DNA of 64,000 nucleotides from Blattamonas nauphoetae (lineage: Eukaryota > Preaxostyla > Oxymonadida). Positions 32,301-38,513 of this stretch are shown one piece after another. Every line of letters starts with the position of its first letter. Position 1 is the first letter of the stretch. The notes below the pieces were generated by a model. It was not told the origin of the DNA. It saw only the letters and a list, made by a program, of their open reading frames with translations, and ran no database searches. The stretch is taken from positions 1 through 64,000 of the forward strand of contig JARBJD010000044.1 of assembly GCA_033064195.1 (NCBI GenBank), given 5' to 3'. The position numbers were made by a program, and so were the translations under genes.

Positions 32301-34706
32301 CCCTTCCCCGTGTAAAATATTATGATAGTTGACCAAAAACGAATCAGGGTGTGAAATGATCGAATTGAGATGTCGGATCGAGAGAATCGTTTGTATAGGA
32401 TTCGGGAGAAGACGATAATGGAGAGCTTCGGGGGAAAAAGGTTGGATGGAGGGACATGTAATTGAATATTGTGCAGCGCGTCTTTCAGTGAGATCAAAAC
32501 GTAAACCAGAAGGTTCCAGGATTTGTGTTGAATCAGTCTGGAGAGGATTCGTCTCCTTGATCATATTGGTCGTTTCATGATAAAATTTTGTCAAAGCTTC
32601 AGCTAAGGCATCTCCGCATGCAAGGAGGAATACTTTGGTGTCTGGAAAACCAGATGGAGCCGTCTCAACAATGTCAAGCCATTGTTTCGTTGCAGTTGCC
32701 GGGATCCCAATCGGCTTGACTGAAGATTGTTTTGATCGGAAGGAGAAGAGGGTCAAGTGACTTCTGTACGCCTTGATCAAGGCACCTTCCATTTGATGAA
32801 TGGACGAGACGATTGCGTCATAATAGCTGGTGAAGGTTTGATCATCCATGAAACAGTGTAATTTCAGAAGATTCACTGTTCTTGTGAGAATTGTTGAGTA
32901 GTGATATATTAGTGGATTATATCCCTTTTCTGGTTTGAACACGATTCGAGAAAATTGGGTGAGATTGTGAAACAGTGATTGAAGTCTCTCGAATCGTTGT
33001 TGGAGCTTCAAAAAGAGTTCAAATAAGTCATGAGGAGCAATCATAAATTTGTCTGAATCAAGGGGAGTCGGAAGAGCATGTGTTGATTTCTGAGAGAACG
33101 GAGTACTCTCGTTCAGTGCTGTCAGTCTACCGGAATGAGTCGAGAAAAACGAGTTGATTCCCATGGGATGAAGCAGATGAGATGAAGATTGTGAGTCTGA
33201 TGGTGAGATTTGAGGGAGAAAGGAAAGAGATGGAATTGTATCTAGCGGCAATTGGTGGTAATTCGCCTGTCGTTGGTTTAGGGACATGGAATTGATCATG
33301 GAGAAAGAAGAATTCGAACTAAATGAGGACGAGAGGGTTGTGTTCGGGGCATCAGCTTTGACCGGGAGAACGGGAAGGAGGGAAGAAATGATCGACGAAC
33401 AAGAATTGAGAAAGACAAGAGCATTTGACAGAGATGTGTGGTACCATTCAGGATTCAATGAATGAAACGATGACAGGGTGAGGGTTTGGTTCACAAACTT
33501 GACGTGAAGGGAACTATCTGTACGAAGAGAAGCTGGACCATCTTTTGAAATCGAGTCGATGATTTGGGCAGACATTTCCTGGAAGATTGATTGTCCAAAA
33601 AGTGGGAGTGGGTCTGTCGTGGGAAGATACGATGACAAATACTGAGAGGGTGGATCTGTTGCTGGAAGAAGGGATACATCCAGGCAAAGGGATGCAAGGT
33701 AAAATGCGAGAAAAACGAATTGCGTGCTTCTAACAGATTCAGGAAGTGTTGACTGTTGAGTCAACGCGTCCAGAATGACTGCTGTATCAATATCGTGTGA
33801 TTCTTCATGAAAAAACTGTCCAGAGCAGAGTGAACGGTAAAAATTGCAGGCAGTTTGAATGATATCTCGTTCATGTAGTGCTTGCTCGAGAAGGAGTTGC
33901 TTGTCTTGATGTGGATGAGAAATGGACTGCTCTGTTGAATCTGGATTGAGGATCATCCTTAAGTGCTGCCCAGCGAGAATAAATCCATCAAAATGGAGTA
34001 AGGTTTGGTAGAGCGACTCAATCTCATCGGAGAGTGTGGACGAATGACGGAGTGAAAGTGTGAGAAGACTTTGATGCAATTTTGGAGCGAAAGCACTCAT
34101 AGCTTGAGAATTATGCAAAAATATGAGATTGCTATGAACATTCTTGAAGAGACGGTGAAATCCATTCACTGACCTTTTAAAGTCGAAATGGAAAATTGGT
34201 GGAGGAGTAGAAATAACACGATTCCACATAGACACTTTGGAAATCCATTCCCAGAGGGGAATTTGTTCTGCATCCGCGTGGGAATCTTCGAACTGTGCAT
34301 CAAAACGAAACGCAGTATTTGCTGTTTGAACTTGGAGTTTAAGCTGTTGTTCAAGGAAAGAAATAGATTCTCCAAAGAAAAAAGCAGAATTTTGTCGATT
34401 ATTTATGTCGTTCTGTTCTGTAAATGAGTCAAGAACAGGTACGACATGGAAGAGTGTTGTCTCTGGGTACGGAGGTGAGTGAGGGAAAAGAGAGTTCTCA
34501 GAAACAAGGTACCAGCTATGAGTTTTCTCATTGTTTGTTTGTTGAGAAAAATTCAAGCGTGCTCCTTTCAGTAAACTGAGAGAGATAATTAGTGGATTGA
34601 TTTCTCCAGAACAGAATTGTTGGAGGAGATCTTTGTCTTCCATCACCAGAGAACATGATTTATTAGAAGATAGAACTCTGATAATGTCCAATATTGTCCT
34701 CTCCAT
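14337..34706 (-). CDS. Giant divergent dynein heavy chain, 6,789 aa, degenerate AAA1
   Basis: One uninterrupted frame of 6,789 codons, against about 4,100-4,700 in ordinary dynein heavy chains. In order: a long tail with a C2H2 finger (C1373, C1376, H1389, H1393); the linker with FPPLYMLSND near 2131 (canonical FPRFYFLSND) interrupted by a roughly 150-residue Ser/Asp-rich insert; AAA1 near 2650-2900; AAA2 with P-loop GPTGSGKS at 3170-3177; AAA3; AAA4; a stalk coiled coil from about 4865 followed by a microtubule-binding-like region (NDFLERLVQLD); AAA5 (IDPLNSASKW near 5295); AAA6 and the C-terminal domain. At AAA1 the Walker A position reads GDTSFTLS (2724-2731) and Walker B GAWGCFDEFNR reads GAWGCLDGLFD, so catalytic Lys and Glu are lost. 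AAA3 and AAA4 P-loops are also gone. Midasin is excluded by the stalk and linker. Function unknown; axonemal or cytoplasmic class not assignable. Confidence 0.9.
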   Translation of the reverse strand: MERTILDIIRVLSSNKSCSLVMEDKDLLQQFCSGEINPLIISLSLLKGARLNFSQQTNNEKTHSWYLVSENSLFPHSPPYPETTLFHVVPVLDSFTEQNDINNRQNSAFFFGESISFLEQQLKLQVQTANTAFRFDAQFEDSHADAEQIPLWEWISKVSMWNRVISTPPPIFHFDFKRSVNGFHRLFKNVHSNLIFLHNSQAMSAFAPKLHQSLLTLSLRHSSTLSDEIESLYQTLLHFDGFILAGQHLRMILNPDSTEQSISHPHQDKQLLLEQALHERDIIQTACNFYRSLCSGQFFHEESHDIDTAVILDALTQQSTLPESVRSTQFVFLAFYLASLCLDVSLLPATDPPSQYLSSYLPTTDPLPLFGQSIFQEMSAQIIDSISKDGPASLRTDSSLHVKFVNQTLTLSSFHSLNPEWYHTSLSNALVFLNSCSSIISSLLPVLPVKADAPNTTLSSSFSSNSSFSMINSMSLNQRQANYHQLPLDTIPSLSFLPQISPSDSQSSSHLLHPMGINSFFSTHSGRLTALNESTPFSQKSTHALPTPLDSDKFMIAPHDLFELFLKLQQRFERLQSLFHNLTQFSRIVFKPEKGYNPLIYHYSTILTRTVNLLKLHCFMDDQTFTSYYDAIVSSIHQMEGALIKAYRSHLTLFSFRSKQSSVKPIGIPATATKQWLDIVETAPSGFPDTKVFLLACGDALAEALTKFYHETTNMIKETNPLQTDSTQILEPSGLRFDLTERRAAQYSITCPSIQPFSPEALHYRLLPNPIQTILSIRHLNSIISHPDSFLVNYHNILHGEGTSTKHNSTPSQRSIRPQKFQHHLHLLSSYTSLMDTLRAVKETTKRNWQQEVISFGSHQENSPLLTLSPTSHLSQVDIDATPYLSFYRRTRISNELLRPSPRYPDIQLSLEHKLLSLPREINYVLRFRFSIPWIEQKQLQIVHRSYVDLISSLEYGIDVLHLRQSLLINIPHHAEESLSAICELFEEQLSEFCQSVVGSSHSKQHFLLRYETSIAIIIKLYDAINRSCLECDSLLLKLARTQLKSPISKQDRRRNGIFEPIQNLVHKIRTTSYRIEAILFETVDHYVHAFLQLSSTDYLSPNRSQKLFTASHVSFEIIKSSTSQFIGNYQTLFNAVAHHLLLSALRILEAFGNQCVSTTRFSTVHYESTLVQNVDFRNRTFILETPTETYIQWAKAQVATCISALQSIIQWDQDYISHTWHFLDVASPSAHSNKRSLWDFLSNSRPILKQILQSIVSFNLMGYLNPSVRRRFRIFAAFFETTPEAMKNALSSISNVSSIQQDLPPFCFPSSYETQTNTTAKTAHLSGFSRSEIILSEIAHPSLIYRPLPTVLLPDPTSPTILFLPDEHPYPCTLCSDSFVSVISLTNHIHLHHPERHSRQKHALFSAQLSYLSRSIQRFFQWHGILSKVFDVFQPVTNQPDSVGQLHSPSQPKVKTSPDPFFMSALVQLFSSVTLGQLTLNFSTLFLPTVLQRVEEWLNTYIASYEDLLLDHLTSIYEPLTTLQTDLLAVINATATSQMSSLPRTSEHTLQEQKQLTVTAQQLTYQSETLADFTRILSIFQRYEQRPLNSEDNIGDLQNEIAFLESFQSPRLADIHRLNSNVLSLNQFFYAMSQSYSYSIQQKTNTIANQLYQSRGILSLGADVLLATIDNRLTEFLCSDSSSLTLVKLKLEVTIIFETQLEVKVEQLKNLNLEEQRLRSPHMSTQAFLSHSESGCTFDSSLNQNELDPWDSDLHHHRKLQSMLSRFQYYHHVFQLFINFTEWKSKIGRLHFLSADFSALKVEMDELLSNLDQLTTIRENIGSNSEDCIHRLEVKVINELKTVTKSMSLITSLPQMCVRKRHWESLSRFLENNTALSDQKSILVSSQTNPTLDLFLTHSTSDMHAFLHDLVRTVTREYGIEKQIEELTRQWTTDFSLSIEEAVPPLIIGQQLLQENQTLAEIYSEEIKYLQHNQNGDDHLSKERKIPNISVTSLRKIIIEANQSLSHIDTLATSPYATSFSEHLQQLKATISRLPESLTILQETQDRCVKLFALFTSSFILTTLPSQGRQFDSILLDWMRILEQIQNKPFPFYLFQPGTYVSLLLPEIAKQTIDCLESLDPFFQQQKSMFPPLYMLSNDQLVLMLAHSVSPIILLPILRRLFPGLIHLQFQSEFHLPKTFENENSESLDTLDEIIVDQDNYPRSRPYSHFLSQIQSKDTEIPYSTFDLAQIDDSGQLQNVKVGRFDDNDRSGINTQRRSGALFDSQSTSPTDFGSIESDSLSTELINTPSRDESEDKEDNDSNLLQKSTMDMSPRTQSLDSKEMTSIYPTPHPSRISSPIQPIADKGLKRVSSCDGTYSYSLTGILGPLGETLHFTSPITFESGANHIPFLLALQQELRLCVKSTLLNTLLEGNIPFFMTPSSDFSFESTDDDVIKVLLRIWNSHGMSPEMTDPTVYHTCIMSKPLQAVVFSCHGFIHRYLHDALHTIRDVSLNNLENSTKMETLAKLSQTFHAPLNNAINYLQRLLSQTIPLSSRLKIEQCIVIIAPALQVLTSILHHQSDTSLVSELLGGIISTLPILEVPLNPTMKQRIIDIMTEPHQARTETHSSNQSFSEAETQPIEVSVPSQMNLLNSFDVNVTTSTHSIPYGFEYIGHQPCQLASWGLLTFSANKKDHCDSPELNQMLLSTQRWALILSNVAATLRTSQGSFQHQDSPFNFTLLQGDTSFTLSDRILELASFCGRHFSKISLVEGTTHHELVENFLCDVVGRGAWGCLDGLFDLSQERQTEIASFLDKIVTTSLRGSPHCRLTETHVFSITEGFHLFAFAQGNSPQISENLRQLFRTVSYHQDNTETALYMTLIFSGFRYASIIVKRINSFLLDFTSMVQRPYQYYTYLLQNVKSFITSYFRLCVEFLVLPLLREGISISAHKCNPLQLFVRELLRDLQKNDPDTTNVDKPSFIDSASIEQKRQQIIFIIESLPVFFLLFDTIKMNIRLEEMTAGIQLLCHYFPEAEALLLSSSAFQTLLESPSDSLLFQNRNSLFSICPEFPLTNSSREVFLADILSSNFSPAAISGKFNQILAQKDVSSQQAIFSILDNAFSKGQNRTENLSPPLFSGAQTMSQEDLLSNHRKQITTAICQIHQVLQHPLSNTPYSQMPSSFTHPVLLIGPTGSGKSHLINLLALSQTLSGTPTRVIHLRPEMFNSNLLFGHYPAHPSAFKNPDSRVSTSLSSPGHDSIQGITFVEKSMTLPLRSTATWSKGILQDLLSDVNSTSCNESSSPQEEIILVLDLPSFDSFRSSILNDSIGMNSGLSGSSYSAQFQDFPSIFGLNSSCLLHDILKPATRFDSTLSEEIYSTYIRKGSFQTNHATLIGSSSVNSFTHDIDSIIDLIFLVYSNGAYAPTKSHGWATINNSFPSNKVPFDKILLHLKDELSNSYAQRHSIILPNNTVLVLPPNVKLVVETDSIDSVSPGLNGCFRPFFVSPHLFINQFMTHLSPHHDVVDNSYAVQSFVFNFIWTDLLSKRASLSLTENRTTIHQLGNLITKYSALLVKYTRDVATFIERSSNQFSSPNKQSHAPEFGISHHSTSFSRSFMENVLALFCAQLHFLVETLIPSLESQQLITKELNEAMNNILVYSVFWGMGQHAFHCQNFKESLSQLLCSVLTSPPQFNSYSNSSSIEDINTILSSLNEPNVQRQSQTLFDFCVDLSTGQWISVKSLYIKTCYDSFKEFMDSMIDLHHFTEDIYPILVSSQHFEHYLPFLQVSSLYFVFGRPIIFARGEESYSKEIFTSIFAHPLSSSQSTQISFYHPSSVQFTGLTSPALLNRMKIVTATLLKRTHAKLIEPMRSSGHETSFSKSQVNGVSSIYPIGTIVSESQDSKSRRTSFSQSYQVSDTRDQDMISPLPHSDQSNDIRNLVHRYSLYHFRPPIPIHCLESVLADIESDMTFLEQSSLSEGVRQRHAISIPAFHAIHLPPRFTRRFATMSIPSLDIPTQIHILGRSLRKAVSPTYQEQVSQFSLQTNPRQTELSMTDKIRLDSFLVQKIPSITIALFVLLTCPFQQDNSESPISQLIKSFFPTLTRYFVTFHHVQKCIEQISSHIRQDPNIARDLRRLAALWEEQFKLFFSAFLTAEEVVIMNHVLSFISRGIVDTQPVDINGLFSFLKTLDTMDLQEEENTNAFSTIGLQIEERSVNIMGTTHSILSLFQTNQLLRLSRSLQDTHVCLITDPMMISVKTLNFVAETNGYDHFHIIPTLSFGQFIDHLRQLLKRAIFSSTKIIGSLFLDDLTTLASLEHISTYRNLTSASLLCDEGSDGHSSRTPHQDPASVGSEFIHFREDDNSPLPFSTMVPHSDTPLTAKLVSLTIQTVLTSPYFAILFFTEKELDQIHEQLAITTKGLRADLHHFLRKLLNKNLRIILVSTIYETHEDIEQKDIPRAFFDHSICEYNSQQQSVSDTIKLDASQFLVAKKNKTKAFHRGTSESTSLITPGMQFFTWYRDLSVYETVRTIPSCILRLFFRETVPIQILHQSIECVSNTPSFSRHVGSSMIANTNNLTNHLVGQDGIVNLNLLRKERLDHHYSFDFIDPIHQNDRHDSIVLKQRVLPSFPPSRNFNPESLPVSIGLLTSYIPVSRLGRRKKPSHLIIHPIQAPIFKQFAQRLQPKTAHTIQALDSSIRFPSIWRDLVLRKISAPVEMLKDQVRANTLVIETIPSVNQNEILPISKRTAAFLGQMFEPSAVQSNQYGHAQVFAMRSEIHLVSSVLVTIFQHTKKCFSFHSRRNAPSLWFTHRQGVFRSEHFIHYSHQFNDLLGSRMKGLSIALRDAEQHLNLFFMALSALNQTAFVEMILKDTTISDSIHPSVLHYFNLFTALKDRSEELVSLIEKENLEVVHLTEKLRIERETCSQLIEHQPKDINQITKCRSVLSQRNFSWIRREISQPLVARYIFQMINIILSREVSSPEYIQSRQISTRVPVHPTGSTKQSSSNTTNSNVQQEWQLIVPNLQRKDLQDNDFLERLVQLDETTITEEQIEFIEPFITLVSPLVPQYRQMKHNLVPVYDFIKSVLDDNVISQTILPQYKRFGSLRKEWMRRSKLLTDYTTELANCRIALAATKDSLSKCFFYPSEFEYVFGGNANQLSDDVLQLLLKRLTNSVIVLENNLKCCLGDSILGATFSFFHSFIPPNEWESQIKVWHSFLDSAGIPYSSDSDSSPINQHLTILSENRATLDISQDGHVSYLSFSIGSFAPYIRSIYRPIWSTLHGPSMYPIHQEEGVPPDELVLMALSSVTISEHQYPVCFIDPLNSASKWLYHHYQFFTPVVITNITSEKFFFDCIEALVSGYPLFVDYVGLSSIFRYDQVAALMEALSDLIDCSIHAPIRPIILNGQKITVKSGFCLFIFTRDETAFLQTHEKSLCAILSEHHVSVVNWNPSFDPISHHNQLLYSIIGPTIIPSSFKVFQSEGKKLNVLFHSLRETHLEFTHSLVEIRRHVTKRFLDLARSYATHLDHVFDQLNDVIKAMVKIEQEIQILAPLVCFVRDLYTSIQALTSVFPVPLLHECCLEKSVEALYLRDGYPTAARFGQILVASIHHLFSIVALYDRNQQYFSTFPLLDRNDQFDIPSQHGSLVYHLSPNETDPEISFGTRTRFSGSQLYSSLSDLGGNSIGSVLENRNDSSFTERFIHLITKIFLNRICQCLHAHSNNALGELIPSHDTIPLLFIQSVNVTFRLLVKTLQISTPSSRAGSGVPFTPSTWIGCHSYVHFLTFFNSQIQSDETQFVIIALKLMGKHVFSLFETFSSTEEPPQQLEYVNQSYTSSSITSAILRELDIVLKKPPQSQHNLEASFENHPEQWSLFLNNENPELMALPSSIDQSLSPFCRFCIDRQLFPHRAISALSRFHYESLGMSTVSIKPLEHVLGEAIDCNPIGDPLIVVSPQHLFSTDQYLQTIRNHPSLINPSYLDRKNVLIQPVFTISNIPHDAEHDSFVFFSFINQRTPANMDLRCGSLAYSTLSPQDDSVLASPFEGPLNSMIANENVDNDPKLIRFSLDFTKLPIAQMPYAPLINSIFEKLRETRMFKSMRVLDHSSFRIGRTVVTSKHDSQRFHQFQTSSSNFCQNRSHRTDRSFPMLPPVNTPSSKQLYIRSGSSIQTRSSNRILGTPLNLMTDTSDFSFKAILARTISWIPQSTFIFIIPIIRGKICFAISYTYSLIRYRLLSLNSSCMNSIDFDLDSTHTSLVIPSSPVHWSQTVFLNIIQRSFSYLESSQPNPDYIKVMSSIRTDFLLTFTQIYPSDEFSLSYISEVVSTFLCPSMLTHDFDFFHPNASFDMGTKTRLTMNSLELLVSSQKLVNTVLLECPPTCPSTVFGLSPEQISCAQVSQYNSCLRPLNIALRPLTTVNQLRHIIGEPPQKDHHFWTSYHEVISTFQTIAVNKETVLTRFQVSDDHQHIRTYLNHHQTYHQILRQQFDIEIEIGTILRSYWYYASVSAPFRGRSYTLGSSETISLPPFYMHSFPLPAHVSTNLTILHTYLKDNEIFFRTLDQKPHIQFHSHVNISLFTNPSSFFTAVKADLFHDAHSKTHQTRGAVSFAYFQNLRNFSQNNIQFPDTQTVIPYPFGSSTNFDENIPPFNQLMYPFESAHLTITLLPINPSDNPETYVQTHHLNDFMGYLISGLNLVGIAWDFVSSKFINCGFSRLLPITATRTPFAWVSLMFTNPTLTSGHRVDTLHLNEYRTSPFSPVQKHCDQQCISMYPSFTIYNSGAKQSKCCDVFLLNDGAQNWKGSEVYGFIGYSPFKAKD

Positions 34707-34923
34707 CCTTCATTCGCTTTTTTGAAGATCGTGCAGAAGAAAGAAAAGGGTTGATTCATTCGCCGACTGAAACAACAGAACACTGCCAATTTCTGAAGTT
34801 TTGATGTTTTCTTTGATCAAAATCAACTATTTTAACACGATTTAATCAGGATTTCACATGTTTTGTCACAGCAGTTCTTTGACATGATTGCCTTTACAGT
34901 TAATTGTGCTCACAGTTCTCATC
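34707..34923. promoter_or_regulatory. Shared divergent upstream region
   Basis: These 217 bp lie between the start of the minus-strand dynein gene and the chosen start of the plus-strand cysteine-rich gene, so both promoters must lie here or inside the genes. The stretch is AT-rich. I recognise no specific motif. Confidence 0.4.
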
Positions 34924-36873
34924 ATGCGTTTCCTTCATTACCTTTGTTGTTTGCTCTTGGTTGCCCTATCAAGATCGGAACTGTACGTTCCTGTGAAAGT
35001 CACCTCTGATGCTCTCACCCAACTCTATGTCACAGTCTCACCGTTGCATCTGAGCAAAACTTTCACACAGTCCAATGAAAATAGTCAATGTGAATCACTT
35101 TCTTTTCGGATGTCCTTGGGGTCTTCTTTCTCCGAAGAAGAAAGTCCAACTTTATCACCGGCCCTCTGCCTCGCTGATTGTGCAACAGCCTTTGATCTTG
35201 CGATGTCCACATGTTCATCATTATACTATGATTGTCTTGACAATTGTACATTCGATTGTTCTTCTTCACAAATCTGTCTGAACCAATGCAAATCTTCACA
35301 GCAGTCCTGTCGTTTTGCTGCTCAAAATATGCTCGGAATATGTCTCAGTGAATGTCCATCAAGTGATGAAGAATGTTCATGTAGTGATGTATGTCTCTTG
35401 GATTTGGAAAAATGCCTGGATTTTGTGGATATTCAACATGAGAAATGTTCGATCGAATGCAGTGGGGATGCATCCTGCCTCATGCATTGCCGTTCCCTCA
35501 AAGAAACAGATACAAGAGTTTGCGAAAAAGCCTTTGATGTTTGCTTTATTGGCTGTTGCACCCCTGATGTTGGCCGATGCAAGGACGAATGTGCACTTGA
35601 GGAAGAGCACTGCCTCAACACATGCACGGGCGATTACTTGGAATGTGTGCGAGTTGCACTCCCACAGCCACCATTTCAGGGTCGAACTGGTATTGCTTCT
35701 CCTCAACTTCAATCAAATCCACCGTTCTCTACCACGTCACCATCGAGCAGATTGTCAATGTCAAGTGCCTTTGCGGCAGAAGCTTCGGAAATCCCATCAT
35801 TCCAATCCCCTCTCTTCTCCCAACAAATCACACACCGAAGAAAGGAGGTGAGCCCGTCTGGGGCTGTCTCAGTCCCACGTGATCTGAGATTTTCCACAGC
35901 TCACATCCCTCGGTCGTCCCGCTTCTCAACTAGATCGACGAATGTGTTGAGCTCTTCATTCTCAGCAACAAGAACCGATTGCACTGCACTTCTCCGGACA
36001 TGCAATGAAATCTGCCGTTCAAATGCCCAACAATGCTCACAACAATGTGATTCACTGCTCGTTTCCTTGTGCCCTTTTGAATGTGAACAAACCCTTACCA
36101 ATTGTCTTGATTCAGCTGATGCATCATTCAGCGTTTGCATGGCTGAATGCATGAACGAGAAAAATGATTGGTCAAGATGGAAAAGAACTCAATCCAAAGG
36201 CGCTCCATCTGACACCAACCCAATGGTACGTTGTGAAGTCCTGTGCTCTCAGCGGAAAAGAGAAGAACAGATGCTGTGTGATGCTCACTTTCAGGATTGT
36301 GTGGATTCGTGCCCAACCGACCAATCGACTTCATACTCGTCAATGACATCCTTTTCTTCGATCTCCTTCTTCCAGTCATGCTCAACACAATGTGAACTTG
36401 AGTTTGATGCTTGTCTCGATCAAACAAACTGTGAGATGAAGAAAGAAATTGTCTGTTTCCAGAACAGACGGAAGTGCCGTGAAGAGTGTCGAGCAACTCA
36501 AACTCGAATTGCTGCATCTGCGATGACTCAAGATGGAAACCAAGATTGTTGTACAGACTGTGCTCATTCAAGACAACTCTGCCTCGTCCATGGACAAACT
36601 GAAAGAAAGGAATGCGAACAGAAATGTAAGCAGGAAGATGAAATCGAAACGAACAGAAAACAAGGACAGAGATTGACCGTGTGTCTTGAAAGATGCTCAA
36701 ACGTGGAAAGGGAGAAAGCATCGAGGTGCCATGAAGAGTGGTCGACATGCTGCGACGAGTGTCCAGGAAGATGTGTTACAGTGTCAAAACTGAATCTCAC
36801 CCCACGTCAGACCGCTACAGATCCATCTACCGTTATTCGTGCACCTCTTCAGTCATTTCGTCAGCAGATGTAG
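34924..36873 (+). CDS. Secreted cysteine-rich CX3C-repeat protein, 649 aa
   Basis: I choose the ATG at 34924 rather than 34888 because it begins a textbook signal peptide (MRFLHYLCCLLLVALSRS). The mature chain has about 64 cysteines in two blocks, roughly residues 80-245 and 360-630, separated by a Ser/Pro-rich linker. The dominant motif is C-x3-C, repeated more than fifteen times (CLADC, CLDNC, CLNQC, CLSEC, CKDEC, CNEIC, CSQQC, CMAEC, CREEC, CLERC), usually paired as in helical hairpins with twin CX3C. No C-terminal membrane segment or GPI-like tail is seen. A disulphide-rich secreted, surface or vesicle protein is likely. I do not recognise the family. No intron is needed. Confidence 0.8.
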   Translation: MRFLHYLCCLLLVALSRSELYVPVKVTSDALTQLYVTVSPLHLSKTFTQSNENSQCESLSFRMSLGSSFSEEESPTLSPALCLADCATAFDLAMSTCSSLYYDCLDNCTFDCSSSQICLNQCKSSQQSCRFAAQNMLGICLSECPSSDEECSCSDVCLLDLEKCLDFVDIQHEKCSIECSGDASCLMHCRSLKETDTRVCEKAFDVCFIGCCTPDVGRCKDECALEEEHCLNTCTGDYLECVRVALPQPPFQGRTGIASPQLQSNPPFSTTSPSSRLSMSSAFAAEASEIPSFQSPLFSQQITHRRKEVSPSGAVSVPRDLRFSTAHIPRSSRFSTRSTNVLSSSFSATRTDCTALLRTCNEICRSNAQQCSQQCDSLLVSLCPFECEQTLTNCLDSADASFSVCMAECMNEKNDWSRWKRTQSKGAPSDTNPMVRCEVLCSQRKREEQMLCDAHFQDCVDSCPTDQSTSYSSMTSFSSISFFQSCSTQCELEFDACLDQTNCEMKKEIVCFQNRRKCREECRATQTRIAASAMTQDGNQDCCTDCAHSRQLCLVHGQTERKECEQKCKQEDEIETNRKQGQRLTVCLERCSNVEREKASRCHEEWSTCCDECPGRCVTVSKLNLTPRQTATDPSTVIRAPLQSFRQQM

Positions 36874-37024
36874 AAAACATTGATTGTGTTGACATCTTTT
36901 GAGAATTTTCACAAAATGTGAGAAAAGATCACATGAAGAAAGGACGGGACAAGAAATGAATCGCAAACGAGTTGGTCAGGACGAGAAGTGAGAATGGGTT
37001 CTGAGACAAAAAAATTGACAGATC

Positions 37025-38513
37025 TTATTGCTTTGATTTCAGTTCTTCAATTTCCTTCTTAAGTTCCTCGATTTCTTTGTCACGGGCAGCGAGTTGTGCT
37101 TGGAGTTCAGAAATCTTAGCTTTATCGTCTCCACCAGGAGATTTGATTGGGGTCACAACAGCGTTTGCAGGAACTGGGGAACGTGATCCCATTGGAGATG
37201 GCGCGCTTCCAGAAGCGAGGGCGACTGGATCAACAAAGTCAGGATTTCCTTCAGCAGTGAACTTGAACATTGGGAGTTCCTTGATGGCACCAGAATTCCA
37301 CTCTGATGCAGTCATGGCTGGGCGGGTGGTGTCGTGTGTGTCCGGATAGATGTCATCTTGGAACATTTCCGAACGACGAGGAACAGTGAATGAAACTGGC
37401 TCGATGGTTTGCTTCGATGTGAGCTTGTAGAATTTCATGATTTCACATGTGCGTGTGTTCACGTACACTTTTGGAAGTGCCGTGATTCCACGAACTGGTG
37501 TTCCTTCTCCGAATGTGGAAATGTAGTGGCAGAATGGAGCATCGCCAACAAGCTCGTAGTATTTGATGTTACTTTCTCCCTTTGAGGCCAAGAAGAGGAT
37601 TTGGGTTCCTTCATCGAAGAACGGCATAATGACACCGGATGATTGGTCGAGTTTCTGATGGTACAGTGGCTTGCTGGTGTTAGCAAGATCCCAGATCGTC
37701 AGCTCACGATCACTGCCCTGTCCAAATCCAGTACTGAGCACCCAGTTTCTGGAGTTGTTGTAGCACAAACGAGAAGTCTTGCTGCCCTTGTGGGATTCGA
37801 GATCATGTGTGACAGTGTTGGCGCGAACATCGAAGACGCGAACCTTCTTATCACGAGATTGAACTGCAATCTCATTACCCTTATCGTTCCAGGCAAATCC
37901 TTGGATCATATCTCCAAAGCCTTCAAGGTTGATGGTGTTTGATCCCTTTTCAACATCCCAAATTTTGATGATTTGGTCTGCTCCTGATGAAGCAAGGATG
38001 TTGCTAGCTGCAGGGTTCCAGATCAATTCACTAGCCTTGCGGCCATGGGCATGCATTGTGACTGCTGGTTCTGTGAGACTTTCGCCATCTGGGATCCCGT
38101 TTTCTGGGATGTTGAAGACGCGAACCAAACAATCTTCTGAGGTGGTTGCAAGAACATTCTATGATAAAAAGTTAAAATAAAATTAGAGGAGATGAAGGGA
38201 GAAGTCATGCACACTCTAAAACTTAAAAAAAACAAACTGGGTTAAATGGACTGAAATCCATGTCTGTGACAGGACGGGTGTGTCCACGAACGGCTGGCCA
38301 CGGGTTCTTTCTGCGGCCAACATCTGCGATTGGGAAGAGAGCAATTGCTCCTCCACCACTCCCTTCCATGATGTATGTCAAGAAGCGGCTGTTAACCTTG
38401 ATCATATTGGTATCGAGGGAGGCAGTTGAGCCCTTGAGGTCCTCATAGAAGAATTCACGCTTGGGGATGGTTCCAAAGACGTGACGGTACTTGCTCTTTC
38501 TAACAATCGACAT
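37025..38513 (-). CDS. Coronin (WD40 actin-binding protein)
   Basis: Two exons (38513-38238 and 38158-37025) are joined across a 79-nt intron (38159-38237); the splice gives FNP-NVLATTSEDC, restoring the conserved first WD40 repeat. The predicted length is 469 aa, normal for short coronins. The N-terminus MSIVRKSKYRHVFG is the family signature (basic surface patch and RHVFG), which fixes the start at 38513 although the frame is open further upstream. WD40 blades follow (GADQIIKIWDV, DKKVRVFDV, RELTIWDL), then the coronin C-terminal extension and a short linker. The last 35 or so residues form a heptad-repeat coiled coil (EELKKEIEELKSKQ) for oligomerisation. Coronins bind F-actin and regulate Arp2/3-dependent turnover at the cell cortex. 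Confidence 0.95.

Noticed and set aside
14337-34706. Midasin (Rea1) as an alternative identity for the giant AAA protein
   Set aside because: The chain has a dynein linker (FPPLYMLSND) and a stalk with a microtubule-binding-like region between AAA4 and AAA5, and it lacks a MIDAS/VWA end.
35063-36800. Several antisense frames across the cysteine-rich gene
   Set aside because: They are shadows of a repetitive TGT/TGC-rich coding strand, with no start context or conserved content.
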